From an uncultured Bacteroidota bacterium (lineage in GTDB: Bacteria > Bacteroidota > Bacteroidia > Bacteroidales > GCA-2748055): 37,046 nt of DNA. The stretch covers positions 1 to 37,046 of the forward strand of contig CAKZNC010000023.1 of the NCBI GenBank assembly GCA_937129385.1, given 5' to 3'. Below the pieces are notes generated by a model. It did no database searches and was not told the DNA's origin. It saw nothing but the letters and a program-made list of their open reading frames with translations. A program made the translations under genes and the position numbers. Positions 19,783-27,347 of the stretch are shown in pieces; within the stretch, counting starts at the first letter, position 1, and the number at the start of each line of letters is the position of its first letter.

Positions 19783-19852
19783 CTCCTTGCCCCTTGCTCC
19801 TTGCCCCTTGCTCCTTGCCCCTTGCTCCTTGCCCCTTGCCCCTTGCCCCTTA
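19783..19852 (-). repeat. Heptanucleotide tandem array 1 (CYCCTTG), ending in the XRE stop codon
   Basis: Ten back-to-back seven-base units read on the plus strand. Nine are perfect CTCCTTG or CCCCTTG, alternating almost regularly, and the last is CCCCTTA. On the minus strand the units are CAAGGAG/CAAGGGG. The divergent TAAGGGG unit supplies the TAA stop of the XRE gene, so the array begins exactly at that gene's stop and runs 3' of it. The rest of the 19702-19849 gap holds no gene. Confidence 0.9.
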
Positions 19853-20059
19853 CCCATACTCAAACACCTCCTCGACCGTAGTTTCGAAAAGTCTCGCGAT
19901 CCGGAATGCCAGCTCAAGTGAAGGGGAGTAGTTCCCCTTCTCTATAGCCACAATGGTCTGTCTGGACACCTCCACTTTATCGGCCAGCTCCTGCTGGGTC
20001 ATCTCCCCTGCATCAAATCTTAACCTTCTTATGTTATTCTGAATTTTACTCCTGCTCAT
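19850..20059 (-). CDS. Small XRE-family HTH regulator
   Basis: The product is 69 residues, almost entirely one HTH_3/Cro-like domain. The recognition region reads MTQQELADKVEVSRQTIVAI, about residues 20-39. FRIARLFETTVEEVFEYG is the typical C-terminus of the short YozG-like repressors. It starts two bases after the membrane-protein gene, so the two are one operon. A pair of 16-base direct repeats on the operon promoter (20571-20607) is a good candidate for its own operator. The final codon is formed by a member of heptamer array 1. Confidence 0.9.
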   Translation of the reverse strand: MSRSKIQNNIRRLRFDAGEMTQQELADKVEVSRQTIVAIEKGNYSPSLELAFRIARLFETTVEEVFEYG

Positions 20060-20061
20060 GA

Positions 20062-20508
20062 TCAGACTCCTTTCCTGTAATAATAGATCTGTGAACTGTT
20101 GTCAACAATCTCTGACAGCAGACCGCTGATGACGAACACGATGAATATGCCGTATACCGGCATACCCAGTGCCAGGGCTATTACAGAAATGATGAATCCC
20201 CCTGTGAAAGCATAATAGGAATTCCGTGTGGCCTTCAGTTTAATAAGCTTGTCCCGTTCATCCTCCTTCGGCACATCCTCCTCCCGCGTAGCTATGGCGT
20301 TAAAAATATGAAAGATGATCTGGATGATGATCCGCGCAACAATGGAAATGCCGATGAAGATCAGGAACGCGATACCCCACGATCGGTAATCCTGCGTAAG
20401 ATCGAACAGGCCGTCGGCGTGCCGGTTGTAGATAATCATTGCATAGATCAGTGTGATCAGGATCCCACTGCCCATGTTGACGATGTTTTGTTTTTCCTGG
20501 TATGTCAT
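20062..20508 (-). CDS. Four-helix membrane protein paired with XRE regulator
   Basis: The product is 148 residues. Hydrophobic segments lie at about 11-27, 44-70, 98-116 and 117-135. A charged loop (TREEDVPKEDERDKLIKLK) sits between the second and third. The pairing of a small membrane protein with a YozG-like XRE gene is common in Firmicutes and Bacteroidota; the protein resembles DUF2178-type families. No enzymatic motif is visible. It may modulate the regulator or the membrane, but the function is unknown. Confidence 0.7.
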   Translation of the reverse strand: MTYQEKQNIVNMGSGILITLIYAMIIYNRHADGLFDLTQDYRSWGIAFLIFIGISIVARIIIQIIFHIFNAIATREEDVPKEDERDKLIKLKATRNSYYAFTGGFIISVIALALGMPVYGIFIVFVISGLLSEIVDNSSQIYYYRKGV

Positions 20509-20563
20509 GGTATTAAATATTTTATGAACATTAAACTTAACAATATGTAAAAATAATATGACA

Positions 20564-20594
20564 CAAAGATAAGTTAACTATACATAAAGACAAG
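20564..20594 (-). promoter_or_regulatory. Promoter of the membrane-protein/XRE operon
   Basis: On the minus strand CTTG (20591-20594), a 19-base spacer and TATCTTTG (20564-20571) match the Bacteroidota TTTG-N19-TAnnTTTG promoter at all but one base. Transcription would start near 20557, about 50 bases before the ATG at 20508. Confidence 0.65.
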
Positions 20595-20607
20595 TAAACT
20601 AGACATA
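20571..20607 (-). repeat. Direct-repeat operator candidate on the XRE promoter
   Basis: AAGTTAACTATACATA (20571-20586) and AAGTAAACTAGACATA (20592-20607) differ at two positions and are 21 bases apart, two helical turns. They overlap the spacer and the -33 box, as expected for repressor sites. Confidence 0.55.
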
Positions 20608-20618
20608 TATTTTCCACA

Positions 20619-20649
20619 TTTAACACTTTTCAGTTGTCATCGTGTTAAA
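20619..20649. repeat. Inverted repeat between XRE promoter and array 2
   Basis: TTTAACAC (20619-20626) and GTGTTAAA (20642-20649) form a perfect eight-base inverted repeat around 15 bases. There is no T-run of terminator quality on either side. The remainder of 20509-20804 outside the promoter and array is AT-rich with no gene. Confidence 0.35.
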
Positions 20650-20711
20650 AATCAGGTATTTGTTATTAGAAAAATATGAGATTGTTAATTCACCAGATCA
20701 TATCTTTTAAA

Positions 20712-20804
<93 letters not shown>

Positions 20805-20821
<17 letters not shown>

Positions 20822-21224
20822 CCCTAATCAACTCTCCCAGTTCCCTGATCTTCATATTCCAGTATGCCTTCACCTCTTCCCGCTGGTCGATGTTCAACAA
20901 TTTTTCATGATGAAAGCTAATGGTTGCTCTCCCCTGGTTTTCTATGATCCTTAACTGAACCCTGCTCATATTCTCCCAGCCTCGTTTCGTCCAGTTCAGT
21001 CGTATATGAGCACCTGGTTTTATTACCCTTACCGAGCCGATGATCCCCTCTTTCGTCGCAAAGGATTTATAGGGTTCAAGTTCATTGTCGGTTTCTCCCA
21101 GCCAGATCCGGCGTCCCTCTTCTAAAAAAACGATATCCCAGGCTTCCGTCGTCGTGACCGGAAAGGTTCGCCGGATCCCAAACTGGAATCCAACATCGAT
21201 GGTATTCCCTGTGTAGTTTTTCAT
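20805..21224 (-). CDS. SRPBCC / AHSA1-like protein
   Basis: The product is 139 residues. The START-like (AHSA1) pattern is visible: [18 protein letters not shown] at the N-terminus, [21 protein letters not shown] in the strands, TISFHHEKL and a C-terminal long helix starting [15 protein letters not shown]. Members bind hydrophobic ligands or help chaperones; the ligand here is unknown. The last six residues (RARGKG) are encoded largely by heptamer repeat units, so the C-terminus has been altered or extended by repeat DNA. It lies 77 bases after the NUDIX gene on the same strand. Confidence 0.75.
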
Positions 21225-21301
21225 AGAATAGCCTGCTGAATGATGCTGGCATGGATCTCCACACCTTGAAACTGAGGTCAGAATCAGAGGTTTGGATTAC
21301 C

Positions 21302-21709
21302 TCATTTGGCCTCTTCTATAAGTTTAACAGCATCCAGAAGAATTTGTTTATGATCGAAAGCAAGCGATGCATTCCTCCAGTTCGCGACGACCTCAACTGC
21401 TGCAGCATCGTCCCCGGCCCTCATTTTTGTAAGATCAGCCTCAGCAAGAAAAGCAACGGAAATCGTCCGTCCCCTGGGATCCCTTCCAGGTGCAGAATAG
21501 GCGCCCACCAACTGTAGATTCCTTAGCTCAAGTCCGGTCTCTTCAAGTGCTTCCCTTCTGCATGCATCTTCCACCGTCTCATCTGGTTCAACAAAGCCAC
21601 CCGGAAGCGCATACGATCCTTTGAAAGGAGGGTTGCCACGGCGTATCAGGACAACTGCATCGCCCTGGAAAATGATACAATCTGTTGTCAATGCACAATT
21701 ATATCTCAT
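21302..21709 (-). CDS. NUDIX hydrolase
   Basis: The product is about 135 residues from the ATG at 21707-21709 (MRYNCALTTDCIIFQGD). The frame is open further upstream into the preceding TPR gene, but that extension has no family character. An intact Nudix box begins GGFVEPDETVEDACRREA and continues LEETGLEL (G-x5-E-x7-RE-x2-EE-x-G). Relatives hydrolyse ADP-ribose, 8-oxo-dGTP or other nucleoside diphosphates linked to X. Substrate cannot be read from sequence. It sits 43 bases after the TPR gene, likely in the same transcript. Confidence 0.88.
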   Translation of the reverse strand: MRYNCALTTDCIIFQGDAVVLIRRGNPPFKGSYALPGGFVEPDETVEDACRREALEETGLELRNLQLVGAYSAPGRDPRGRTISVAFLAEADLTKMRAGDDAAAVEVVANWRNASLAFDHKQILLDAVKLIEEAK

Positions 21710-21752
21710 AACATTTAATGATAGGTTTGGGTTATAATCGAGGGAAAATCCA

Positions 21753-23030
21753 TCACTCGAGCTTTCCTTCAAAGAACAGCTCTTCTTTCAGATCCCTGAC
21801 CGCATCCTGCGCAACCTTCTTCATACTGATCGAAGTCTGCTTACGCAAGGTCTGTCTTCCATCGGTATCCACCGGCGGCAGTTCTTCCAGGAAGCGTTCA
21901 TAAAATTCGAGTGCCTTCTGCTTGTCCTCCATCCGGTACTGGTAGTTCGATGCCATGTAAAACAGATAGGCGGGTTTGGGTGTGTCTGCATAGGCCAGCC
22001 GGTATTCCTGCAGGACCTTCTCATATTGTTCCAGGGTACTGTAGATCGATGCCTTTTCAAGATGGATTACTGTCAGGACCTCTGGATCTGGTACCAATAG
22101 CGTATCTGCAGCCGCCAGGTAATAGAGCCCGGAATCCGGCATCGTGGAATTCAGGAAGGCCCTGCCCAGGAAAAAGCACAATTCGTAATCCGTGGTATCT
22201 TTTTCCCTTGCCAACAAAAGGTGCTCCCTGGCTCCATGAAAATCATAATTTTTTATTTCGCTTATCCCCAGGTGCTTCAGGATCACAATTCCTGAGTCAC
22301 CGCTGGCCAGGATCTGTCTGAAACAAGCTGCCGAGGTGATGAAATCACTTTTCCTGAACGATGCAAGTCCTTTGATGCGGGTGAGCGGACTGTTGGTTGA
22401 ATCCAGAAGGAGGCCCTTTTCACAATTGGCGATCGCCCCTTCATATTCCTTGAGCCTGAGCTGGATGTTGGCCAGTTTTCCGAGCGTCACAATATCCTTC
22501 GGATTGATCCTGACCACTTTCCTGTAGGTATCTCTCGCTGAAAGGATTTGCCCTGTCTCATCATAATTGTCGCCTAACCGGGACAGCAACTCAATGTTGA
22601 GTAAATCGCTTTCCAATCTTTCCTCCAGGTGCTGGATTGCGAGCTTATTTTCAGCATTAAATTCAAGCACCCGAATATACCTGAAGAAAAATGCCTGATC
22701 TGATCTGTATTTTTCCAGCAACGGTCGGGCCTCAACATATCGCCCGGCGACAAAGAGGTTTTCTGCAAGCAATTTCTCCAGCTGTTGGTACCCAGGATAC
22801 AATTCAGTTCCTGAGATGAGTACATCGATGGCACTGCCCAGATGTCCCTGCTGCTTCTTCGCAATTGCATTCCAGTAATAATCTGAAGAATCAACCAGCT
22901 GTCCACTGAGTTTCGCTATGGAAGCATAGTCCCTTTCGAGATAAAGGAGTTCATATTGCGACTGGGCACAGGCTGTATGAAAAACGGTGGTGAGAACGAC
23001 GAATGAAAGTATGTTGGTCAATAATTTCAT
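21753..23030 (-). CDS. Secreted tetratricopeptide-repeat protein
   Basis: The product is 425 residues with a signal peptide (MKLLTNILSFVVLTTVFHTACA; the Cys is followed by AQ, so a lipoprotein is possible but the box is weak). Several TPR units are visible, for example LLSRLGDNYDETGQILSARD, LGKLANIQLRLKEYEGAI and CFFLGRAFLNS. The C-terminal segment (KQTSISMKKVAQDAVRDLK) is charged. It is likely a periplasmic or outer-membrane-facing scaffold. No catalytic domain is seen. It follows the TraR/DksA gene by 82 bases, with an inverted repeat in between. Confidence 0.8.
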   Translation of the reverse strand: MKLLTNILSFVVLTTVFHTACAQSQYELLYLERDYASIAKLSGQLVDSSDYYWNAIAKKQQGHLGSAIDVLISGTELYPGYQQLEKLLAENLFVAGRYVEARPLLEKYRSDQAFFFRYIRVLEFNAENKLAIQHLEERLESDLLNIELLSRLGDNYDETGQILSARDTYRKVVRINPKDIVTLGKLANIQLRLKEYEGAIANCEKGLLLDSTNSPLTRIKGLASFRKSDFITSAACFRQILASGDSGIVILKHLGISEIKNYDFHGAREHLLLAREKDTTDYELCFFLGRAFLNSTMPDSGLYYLAAADTLLVPDPEVLTVIHLEKASIYSTLEQYEKVLQEYRLAYADTPKPAYLFYMASNYQYRMEDKQKALEFYERFLEELPPVDTDGRQTLRKQTSISMKKVAQDAVRDLKEELFFEGKLE

Positions 23031-23052
23031 GAGGGCGATTTTTAAGGGTCCG

Positions 23053-23090
23053 ATATACTATTAACTCCTGTTCACACGTCGATAGTATAT
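23053..23090. repeat. Inverted repeat upstream of the TPR gene
   Basis: ATATACTAT (23053-23061) and ATAGTATAT (23082-23090) are a perfect nine-base inverted repeat with a 20-base loop. It may be an operator, a boundary of the hydEF operon, or chance in AT-rich DNA. Confidence 0.35.
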
Positions 23091-23112
23091 ATCTTCCGGC
23101 ATCTCTGCTGAC

Positions 23113-23436
23113 TCAGACAGCACAACGGATGCACAAGGTGCTTTCGGGTCGAACCATGATCCTCCTGATATGTATCTCGTTTCCACACTTGCGGCAAACC
23201 CCGAATCCTTTCTTTTCAATCCCGGAAAGGACATCCTCCAGGTTTTTCAGCTTCTCCCTTGCCTGGCGCAGGGAGGCTTCTGTTACACTCTGGTTGTTGA
23301 TGGCATCCATCCGGGAAATCCGCCCGATCGCATCGTCGGGTTCCACTGGCTGACTCATCTCTTCGTAATCCCTGATAAGCTTTTTAGTCCTGGATATCTC
23401 TTTCTCAATGAGTTGCCTGATCTCTTTTCTGTTCAT
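23113..23436 (-). CDS. TraR/DksA-family zinc-finger protein
   Basis: The product is 107 residues. A coiled-coil N-terminus (EIRQLIEKEISRTKKLIRD and LRQAREKLKNLEDVLSGI) precedes a four-cysteine zinc finger, CRKC...CIRC, in the C-terminal 30 residues. This is the DksA/TraR C4 layout; such proteins bind in the RNA polymerase secondary channel and tune promoter response to ppGpp. Its ATG overlaps the hydE stop as ATGA (23433-23436), so it is translationally coupled to the hydrogenase maturation genes. The linkage suggests a regulatory role for that operon, but that is inference. Confidence 0.88.
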   Translation of the reverse strand: MNRKEIRQLIEKEISRTKKLIRDYEEMSQPVEPDDAIGRISRMDAINNQSVTEASLRQAREKLKNLEDVLSGIEKKGFGVCRKCGNEIHIRRIMVRPESTLCIRCAV

Positions 23437-24533
23437 CCCGTCGAATTATTTTGTCGGCGTATCCGCTGCTGGTAATGTTTTGAATCCCCCCATTCACCAT
23501 ACCCGATCATGCTGTCAGCCATCTGTATACGTGCATCAAGACAGCCCAGGCACTCCTCCGGCTCTTCATCGGTGCAGGGTTTGTTCTCATAAAGTGAATA
23601 GTCGTTCCGGTAGAGCCCGGGAGTGATGTTGGGCATGATGATGTTTGCACCCACCCTGATCGCCTTCTCCCTTCCCATAGGATCAATGGCCTGTAGCGCT
23701 GTTGCAGCAGCTATATTGATATCTTTCATCAGGATGCGCAACACAGCGATCATATTCAATGACAGGTCGAATCTCTCTTTAATGGGTAGTAATTCGCCCC
23801 TGTATCGATACAATGGTGTGTCGGGGTGCTCTATATAGGGACCCATCCCGACCATGTCCACATCAAGCTCCTGAATAAATAGCAGATCTTCTGCCAGGTG
23901 ACCGGTGGTCTGAAAGGGGAGTCCGATCATCATACCTGTTCCGGTCTGGTAGCCAAGGTCCTGCAGGGTGTGCAGACAACCAAGTCTTGCTTTAAAGTCG
24001 TGTGTATGCCCCGCAGGGTGTATCTTCCCGTAAAGCTCCTGGTTGGAGGATTCTATCCTGAGGAGATAGCGGTGTGCTCCGGCCTCTTTCCACCGGAGAT
24101 AGGTTTCACCTGTCTGCTCACCCAGGGAAAGGGTAATCCCCAGTTTACCGTCTGAAAGCCGCTTTATCTCATTCAGCAAATGCTCGATCCTGGCAGTAAA
24201 TGCAGGGGAGGCGATCTCTCCCCCCTGGATCACCACCGAACCATAATTCTGCTTATGCGCAAATGCAGCTGCCTCTATGATCTGCTCATCCGACAGCTCA
24301 TAGCGTTTCACCTTTCTGTTTCCTTTCCTGATCCCGCAATAGTAGCAATCCTTGGAACAGATGTTGGAGAATTCGATCAACCCCCTGAAATGCACCTTCT
24401 TGCCGATAAACTGTTCCCTGGTTTTCACGGCCTGCTCAAATAGCAGGGTACGCTCTTCACCAGATGCCTCAAGCATCCTCACCAGTTCATCTTTTCCGGG
24501 CTTGTCTTGTTCTATGATCTTGCTGAATTCCAT
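23433..24533 (-). CDS. hydE: [FeFe]-hydrogenase H-cluster radical SAM maturase HydE
   Basis: The product is 366 residues. The radical SAM motif is CSKDCYYC (Cys59, Cys63, Cys66). The TIM-barrel features SVVIQGGE, RIESSNQELYGKIHPAGH, GTGMMIGLPFQT and DMVGMGPYIEHPDTPL are typical of HydE and its PylB/BioB relatives. A second cysteine trio, CTDEEPEECLGC near the C-terminus (C-x7-C-x2-C), matches the auxiliary cluster of HydE. HydE acts in building the diiron subcluster of [FeFe]-hydrogenase together with HydF and HydG. Its ATG is immediately after the hydF stop (no gap). No hydrogenase structural gene is visible nearby. Confidence 0.93.
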   Translation of the reverse strand: MEFSKIIEQDKPGKDELVRMLEASGEERTLLFEQAVKTREQFIGKKVHFRGLIEFSNICSKDCYYCGIRKGNRKVKRYELSDEQIIEAAAFAHKQNYGSVVIQGGEIASPAFTARIEHLLNEIKRLSDGKLGITLSLGEQTGETYLRWKEAGAHRYLLRIESSNQELYGKIHPAGHTHDFKARLGCLHTLQDLGYQTGTGMMIGLPFQTTGHLAEDLLFIQELDVDMVGMGPYIEHPDTPLYRYRGELLPIKERFDLSLNMIAVLRILMKDINIAAATALQAIDPMGREKAIRVGANIIMPNITPGLYRNDYSLYENKPCTDEEPEECLGCLDARIQMADSMIGYGEWGDSKHYQQRIRRQNNSTG

Positions 24534-25748
24534 CTACAAATAACTCGTTTCTCCATTCTTCTTATCAACAAACGGCGCGATGGCCCGCCTGTATATTCCC
24601 TGCATGTATGCAATCGCCATTCCATAATTTGTCACCGGGATACCCGCTTCAATGGCAGGCCTGAGCCGGTTGATCAGTTGCCTCCTTGTGATCATGCACC
24701 CGCCACACTGGATCACCATGCTGTAATCCGTAATTTCCCCCGGGACGTGGTTCAGTCCGCTCACCACCTCAAAATCAAGTTTTGCACCTGTAAACTGGGA
24801 CAACCATCGCGGGATCTTCACCCTACCGATATCATCACATGAGACGTGATGGGTGCATGATTCAAGGATCAGCACCCGGTCCCCGTTTTTCAATGCATCG
24901 AGTTTCGGAGTGCCCTCAAGATACCTCTCAAAGTCTCCCTTGTACCTTGCCAGCACGGTGCTAAAGCTTGTCAGCGGAATGTTGTCCGGAACCGAGCCGT
25001 CGGCCTTTAGAAAGACCTGGCTGTCACATATGGCCAGGGCAGGTTTCGGACGGAGGGTTCGGAGCAAGGCGTCGATTTCTCGTTCCTTGGCAACAACAGC
25101 AATCGCATCATTGTCCAGGATGTCCCTGATGGCCTGCACTTGAGGAAGGATCAGTCTGCCCTCCGGCGCCTCATCATCTATGGGTGTGATGAGCAGTACG
25201 AGGTCGCCCTGGCTGATGATGTCCCCGACAAGTGAACGGGCCATGTATGCCGATTCGGGAATGGATTGCCTGAGCATTGTGATAAGCAATTCCCTGTTAT
25301 TCTCCTCTATACACGAATAATTGACGAGTCTTCCTGCGAAACGCTCCTCCATCTCCGGTGATGCCGGCTCAATGTCTGATTTATTGTGTACCACGACAAA
25401 TGGAACTTCCCATTTCTCCAGTTCCATCACCAGGTCTTCCTCCGGTTCTTCCAATTGATTGGAGGTAATGACAAGGACAGCAAGGTCTATGTTCCTGATG
25501 AGCGCTTTGCTCTTTTGCACTCGCTTGTCACCGAGCTCACCGAAATCGTCCATTCCCGCAGTGTCGATCAATACTGCCGGACCGATTCCGGGGATCTCAA
25601 TGGTTTTTTTAACCGGGTCGGTGGTTGTGCCCGCAGTGGGGGAGACAATGGCAATATCCTGACCAGTGATTGAATTGATCAATGAGCTTTTCCCGTTGTT
25701 CCTTCTGCCGAAAATCCCGATATGTGGTTTCGATGCGCTTCCTTTCAC
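24534..25748 (-). CDS. hydF: [FeFe]-hydrogenase maturation GTPase HydF
   Basis: The product is 404 residues from a GTG start at 25746-25748. The N-terminal GTPase domain has a P-loop GRRNNGKS (residues 14-21), a T-rich switch (SPTAGTTTDPV), DTAG and the NKSD specificity motif (HNKSDIEP). The C-terminal cluster-binding domain carries CTHH and later IQCGGC, the C-x-H...CxxC arrangement that holds the [4Fe-4S] cluster. HydF is the scaffold on which the diiron subcluster is finished before transfer to HydA. It overlaps the end of the aspA-like gene by GTGA, so translation is coupled. Confidence 0.95.
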   Translation of the reverse strand: MKGSASKPHIGIFGRRNNGKSSLINSITGQDIAIVSPTAGTTTDPVKKTIEIPGIGPAVLIDTAGMDDFGELGDKRVQKSKALIRNIDLAVLVITSNQLEEPEEDLVMELEKWEVPFVVVHNKSDIEPASPEMEERFAGRLVNYSCIEENNRELLITMLRQSIPESAYMARSLVGDIISQGDLVLLITPIDDEAPEGRLILPQVQAIRDILDNDAIAVVAKEREIDALLRTLRPKPALAICDSQVFLKADGSVPDNIPLTSFSTVLARYKGDFERYLEGTPKLDALKNGDRVLILESCTHHVSCDDIGRVKIPRWLSQFTGAKLDFEVVSGLNHVPGEITDYSMVIQCGGCMITRRQLINRLRPAIEAGIPVTNYGMAIAYMQGIYRRAIAPFVDKKNGETSYL

Positions 25749-27205
25749 GACTCATCTTTGTTTAAATCCCTGAGATCCCTGACTGAAAAGCCTTTTTTAA
25801 GCAAGAATTCAGGCTGCATGAACTCTTCAAGTTTTTTTGGTGCAATGATTCCCAATGCGCTGTTCGCTTCGAAAATATCCTGGTGATGTTCCTTCATTTG
25901 TCTGGCCAGTTCTCCTGCCCTGTTGTATCCAATCAGGGGGGAGATCGCAGTGGTTACGGCCGGACTGTGTAAAAGTCTGCCGGCAGCCACCTCTTCCTCT
26001 ACCCTGAGGCCGCGTAACAGGTTCTCTTCCAGTGTCTGGTTACACGATATAAGCAGATTCAGACTGCGCAGGATCGCCCTGCCCATTGATGGGAGATAGG
26101 CATTCAGCTCAAGTTGACCATGGCCGGCGAGGGAGGTGAGCAGTACATCGTTGCTGTAAATTTCATGCAAGGCGGAGATAATGAATTCCGGGATCACCGG
26201 GTTGACTTTTCCAGGCATGATGGAACTTCCGGCTTGCTTTTCCGGGAGATACAATTCCTTCTCCCTGTTGATTCCCGAGGACAGCAGCCGGAGGTCGTTT
26301 GCGATCTTCTCAAGATTGACTGCATGAGCTTTGAGGATTCCGTGTACCTCTACCAGGGCATCCTGGTTGGCGGTGATGTCGGGAAAGCTTTCACCCTGGG
26401 CCAGGGGGAGTGAAGTGATCTTCCTGAGGTGACCGGTGACCTCCATGATGAAATACCTGGGAATGGAAATCCCGGTTCCGGTCGCGCCACCCCCCAGGTT
26501 GATCTGCTTGATGCGCTCAAAACTCTTGGAGATCCGCCACCAATCACGGCTCAGGGCATCGCTGTAGGTACTGAACAGCTGACCGTAAGTTCCGGGCACG
26601 GCTTCCTGCAACTGCGTGAACCCGAGCCTCAGGCTGTTTCTGTACCTGTTTTCCAAAGTTTCGGTCTGCCGCCTGGTTTTGTTGACAGATTCTTCCAGCT
26701 TGTTCAGCAACTCCATGACAGCCACCGTGAGGGCGGTGGGGATGACATCATTGGTGGACTGGAATATGTTTGCGGCTTCCACCGGGTCGATGAATTCATA
26801 ATCACCGGGCTTTTTTCCCATCAGCTGAAGCGCACGATTGGTGATGATCTCGTTGATGTTCATGTTGATACTTGTGCCGGCACCTCCCTGGATGGCAGGA
26901 ACGATAAAATGACTGAAGTGCTTACCGATGCTGATCTCGGTGGCAGCGGTGATCATTGCCTCCAGGACCTCGGGACCAGGCAGGCGCAGGTGATCGGAAA
27001 GACCAGGCTCCTTTTTCTCAACGGCCGACCTGAATCTCAGCACTGTCTCATAACAGGCCTGCTTGACTTTGCCAATGGCCTCGAACCACTGCAATTCAAA
27101 ATCCTCATTGTTCGGGAAGTTATCGGCTGCACGTGCAGAATGGATACCAAACAGTGCATTTGCCGGTACCTGCATTTCACCTAAAAAATCACTTTCCGTT
27201 CTCAT
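25745..27205 (-). CDS. aspA: Aspartase/fumarase-superfamily lyase of the Hyd operon
   Basis: The product is 486 residues. Superfamily motifs are present: GGAGTSINMNINE, QSTNDVIP, TQLQEAVP, INLGGGATGTGI and the signature loop GSSIMPGKVNPV. TQLQ rather than THLQ is closer to aspartases than to fumarases. Aspartase releases ammonia from aspartate; genes of this family are known beside hydE/hydF/hydG in several anaerobes, where ammonia supply for the bridging dithiomethylamine ligand has been suggested. The segment before QSTND reads FIDPVEAANIF, unlike the common NPNDHVN, so substrate use may differ. First gene of the operon; its last bases overlap hydF. Confidence 0.82.
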   Translation of the reverse strand: MRTESDFLGEMQVPANALFGIHSARAADNFPNNEDFELQWFEAIGKVKQACYETVLRFRSAVEKKEPGLSDHLRLPGPEVLEAMITAATEISIGKHFSHFIVPAIQGGAGTSINMNINEIITNRALQLMGKKPGDYEFIDPVEAANIFQSTNDVIPTALTVAVMELLNKLEESVNKTRRQTETLENRYRNSLRLGFTQLQEAVPGTYGQLFSTYSDALSRDWWRISKSFERIKQINLGGGATGTGISIPRYFIMEVTGHLRKITSLPLAQGESFPDITANQDALVEVHGILKAHAVNLEKIANDLRLLSSGINREKELYLPEKQAGSSIMPGKVNPVIPEFIISALHEIYSNDVLLTSLAGHGQLELNAYLPSMGRAILRSLNLLISCNQTLEENLLRGLRVEEEVAAGRLLHSPAVTTAISPLIGYNRAGELARQMKEHHQDIFEANSALGIIAPKKLEEFMQPEFLLKKGFSVRDLRDLNKDES

Positions 27206-27220
27206 TCATAGATTTTGTGA

Positions 27221-27252
27221 CAAAAATACATCGAATAATGAGGAGTTGCAAT
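27221..27252 (-). promoter_or_regulatory. Promoter of the aspA-hydF-hydE-traR operon
   Basis: On the minus strand ATTG (27249-27252), a 20-base spacer and TATTTTTG (27221-27228) fit the Bacteroidota promoter consensus, with one mismatch in the -33 box. Transcription would start near 27214, about ten bases before the ATG. Confidence 0.6.
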
Positions 27253-27258
27253 ATTATT

Positions 27259-27274
27259 TGTGAAATGTTTCACA
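27259..27274. promoter_or_regulatory. CRP/FNR-type operator palindrome upstream of the Hyd operon
   Basis: TGTGAAATGTTTCACA is a perfect inverted repeat with seven-base arms and fits the CRP-type pattern TGTGA-N6-TCACA. It lies just upstream of the -33 box, centred about 52 bases before the predicted transcription start, where an activator of the Crp/Fnr family could act. Confidence 0.6.
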
Positions 27275-27347
27275 GTAATGGTCCAAAATTTAAGCACAGG
27301 ATGGAGAGGGGAGAACAGCAGTCTTCTGGCAGATCAATAATGGATAT

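Noticed and set aside
26429-27184. Long plus-strand open frame of 251 residues
   Set aside because: It is antisense to the aspA-like gene, whose frame carries the full superfamily motifs; the plus frame has no recognisable domain.
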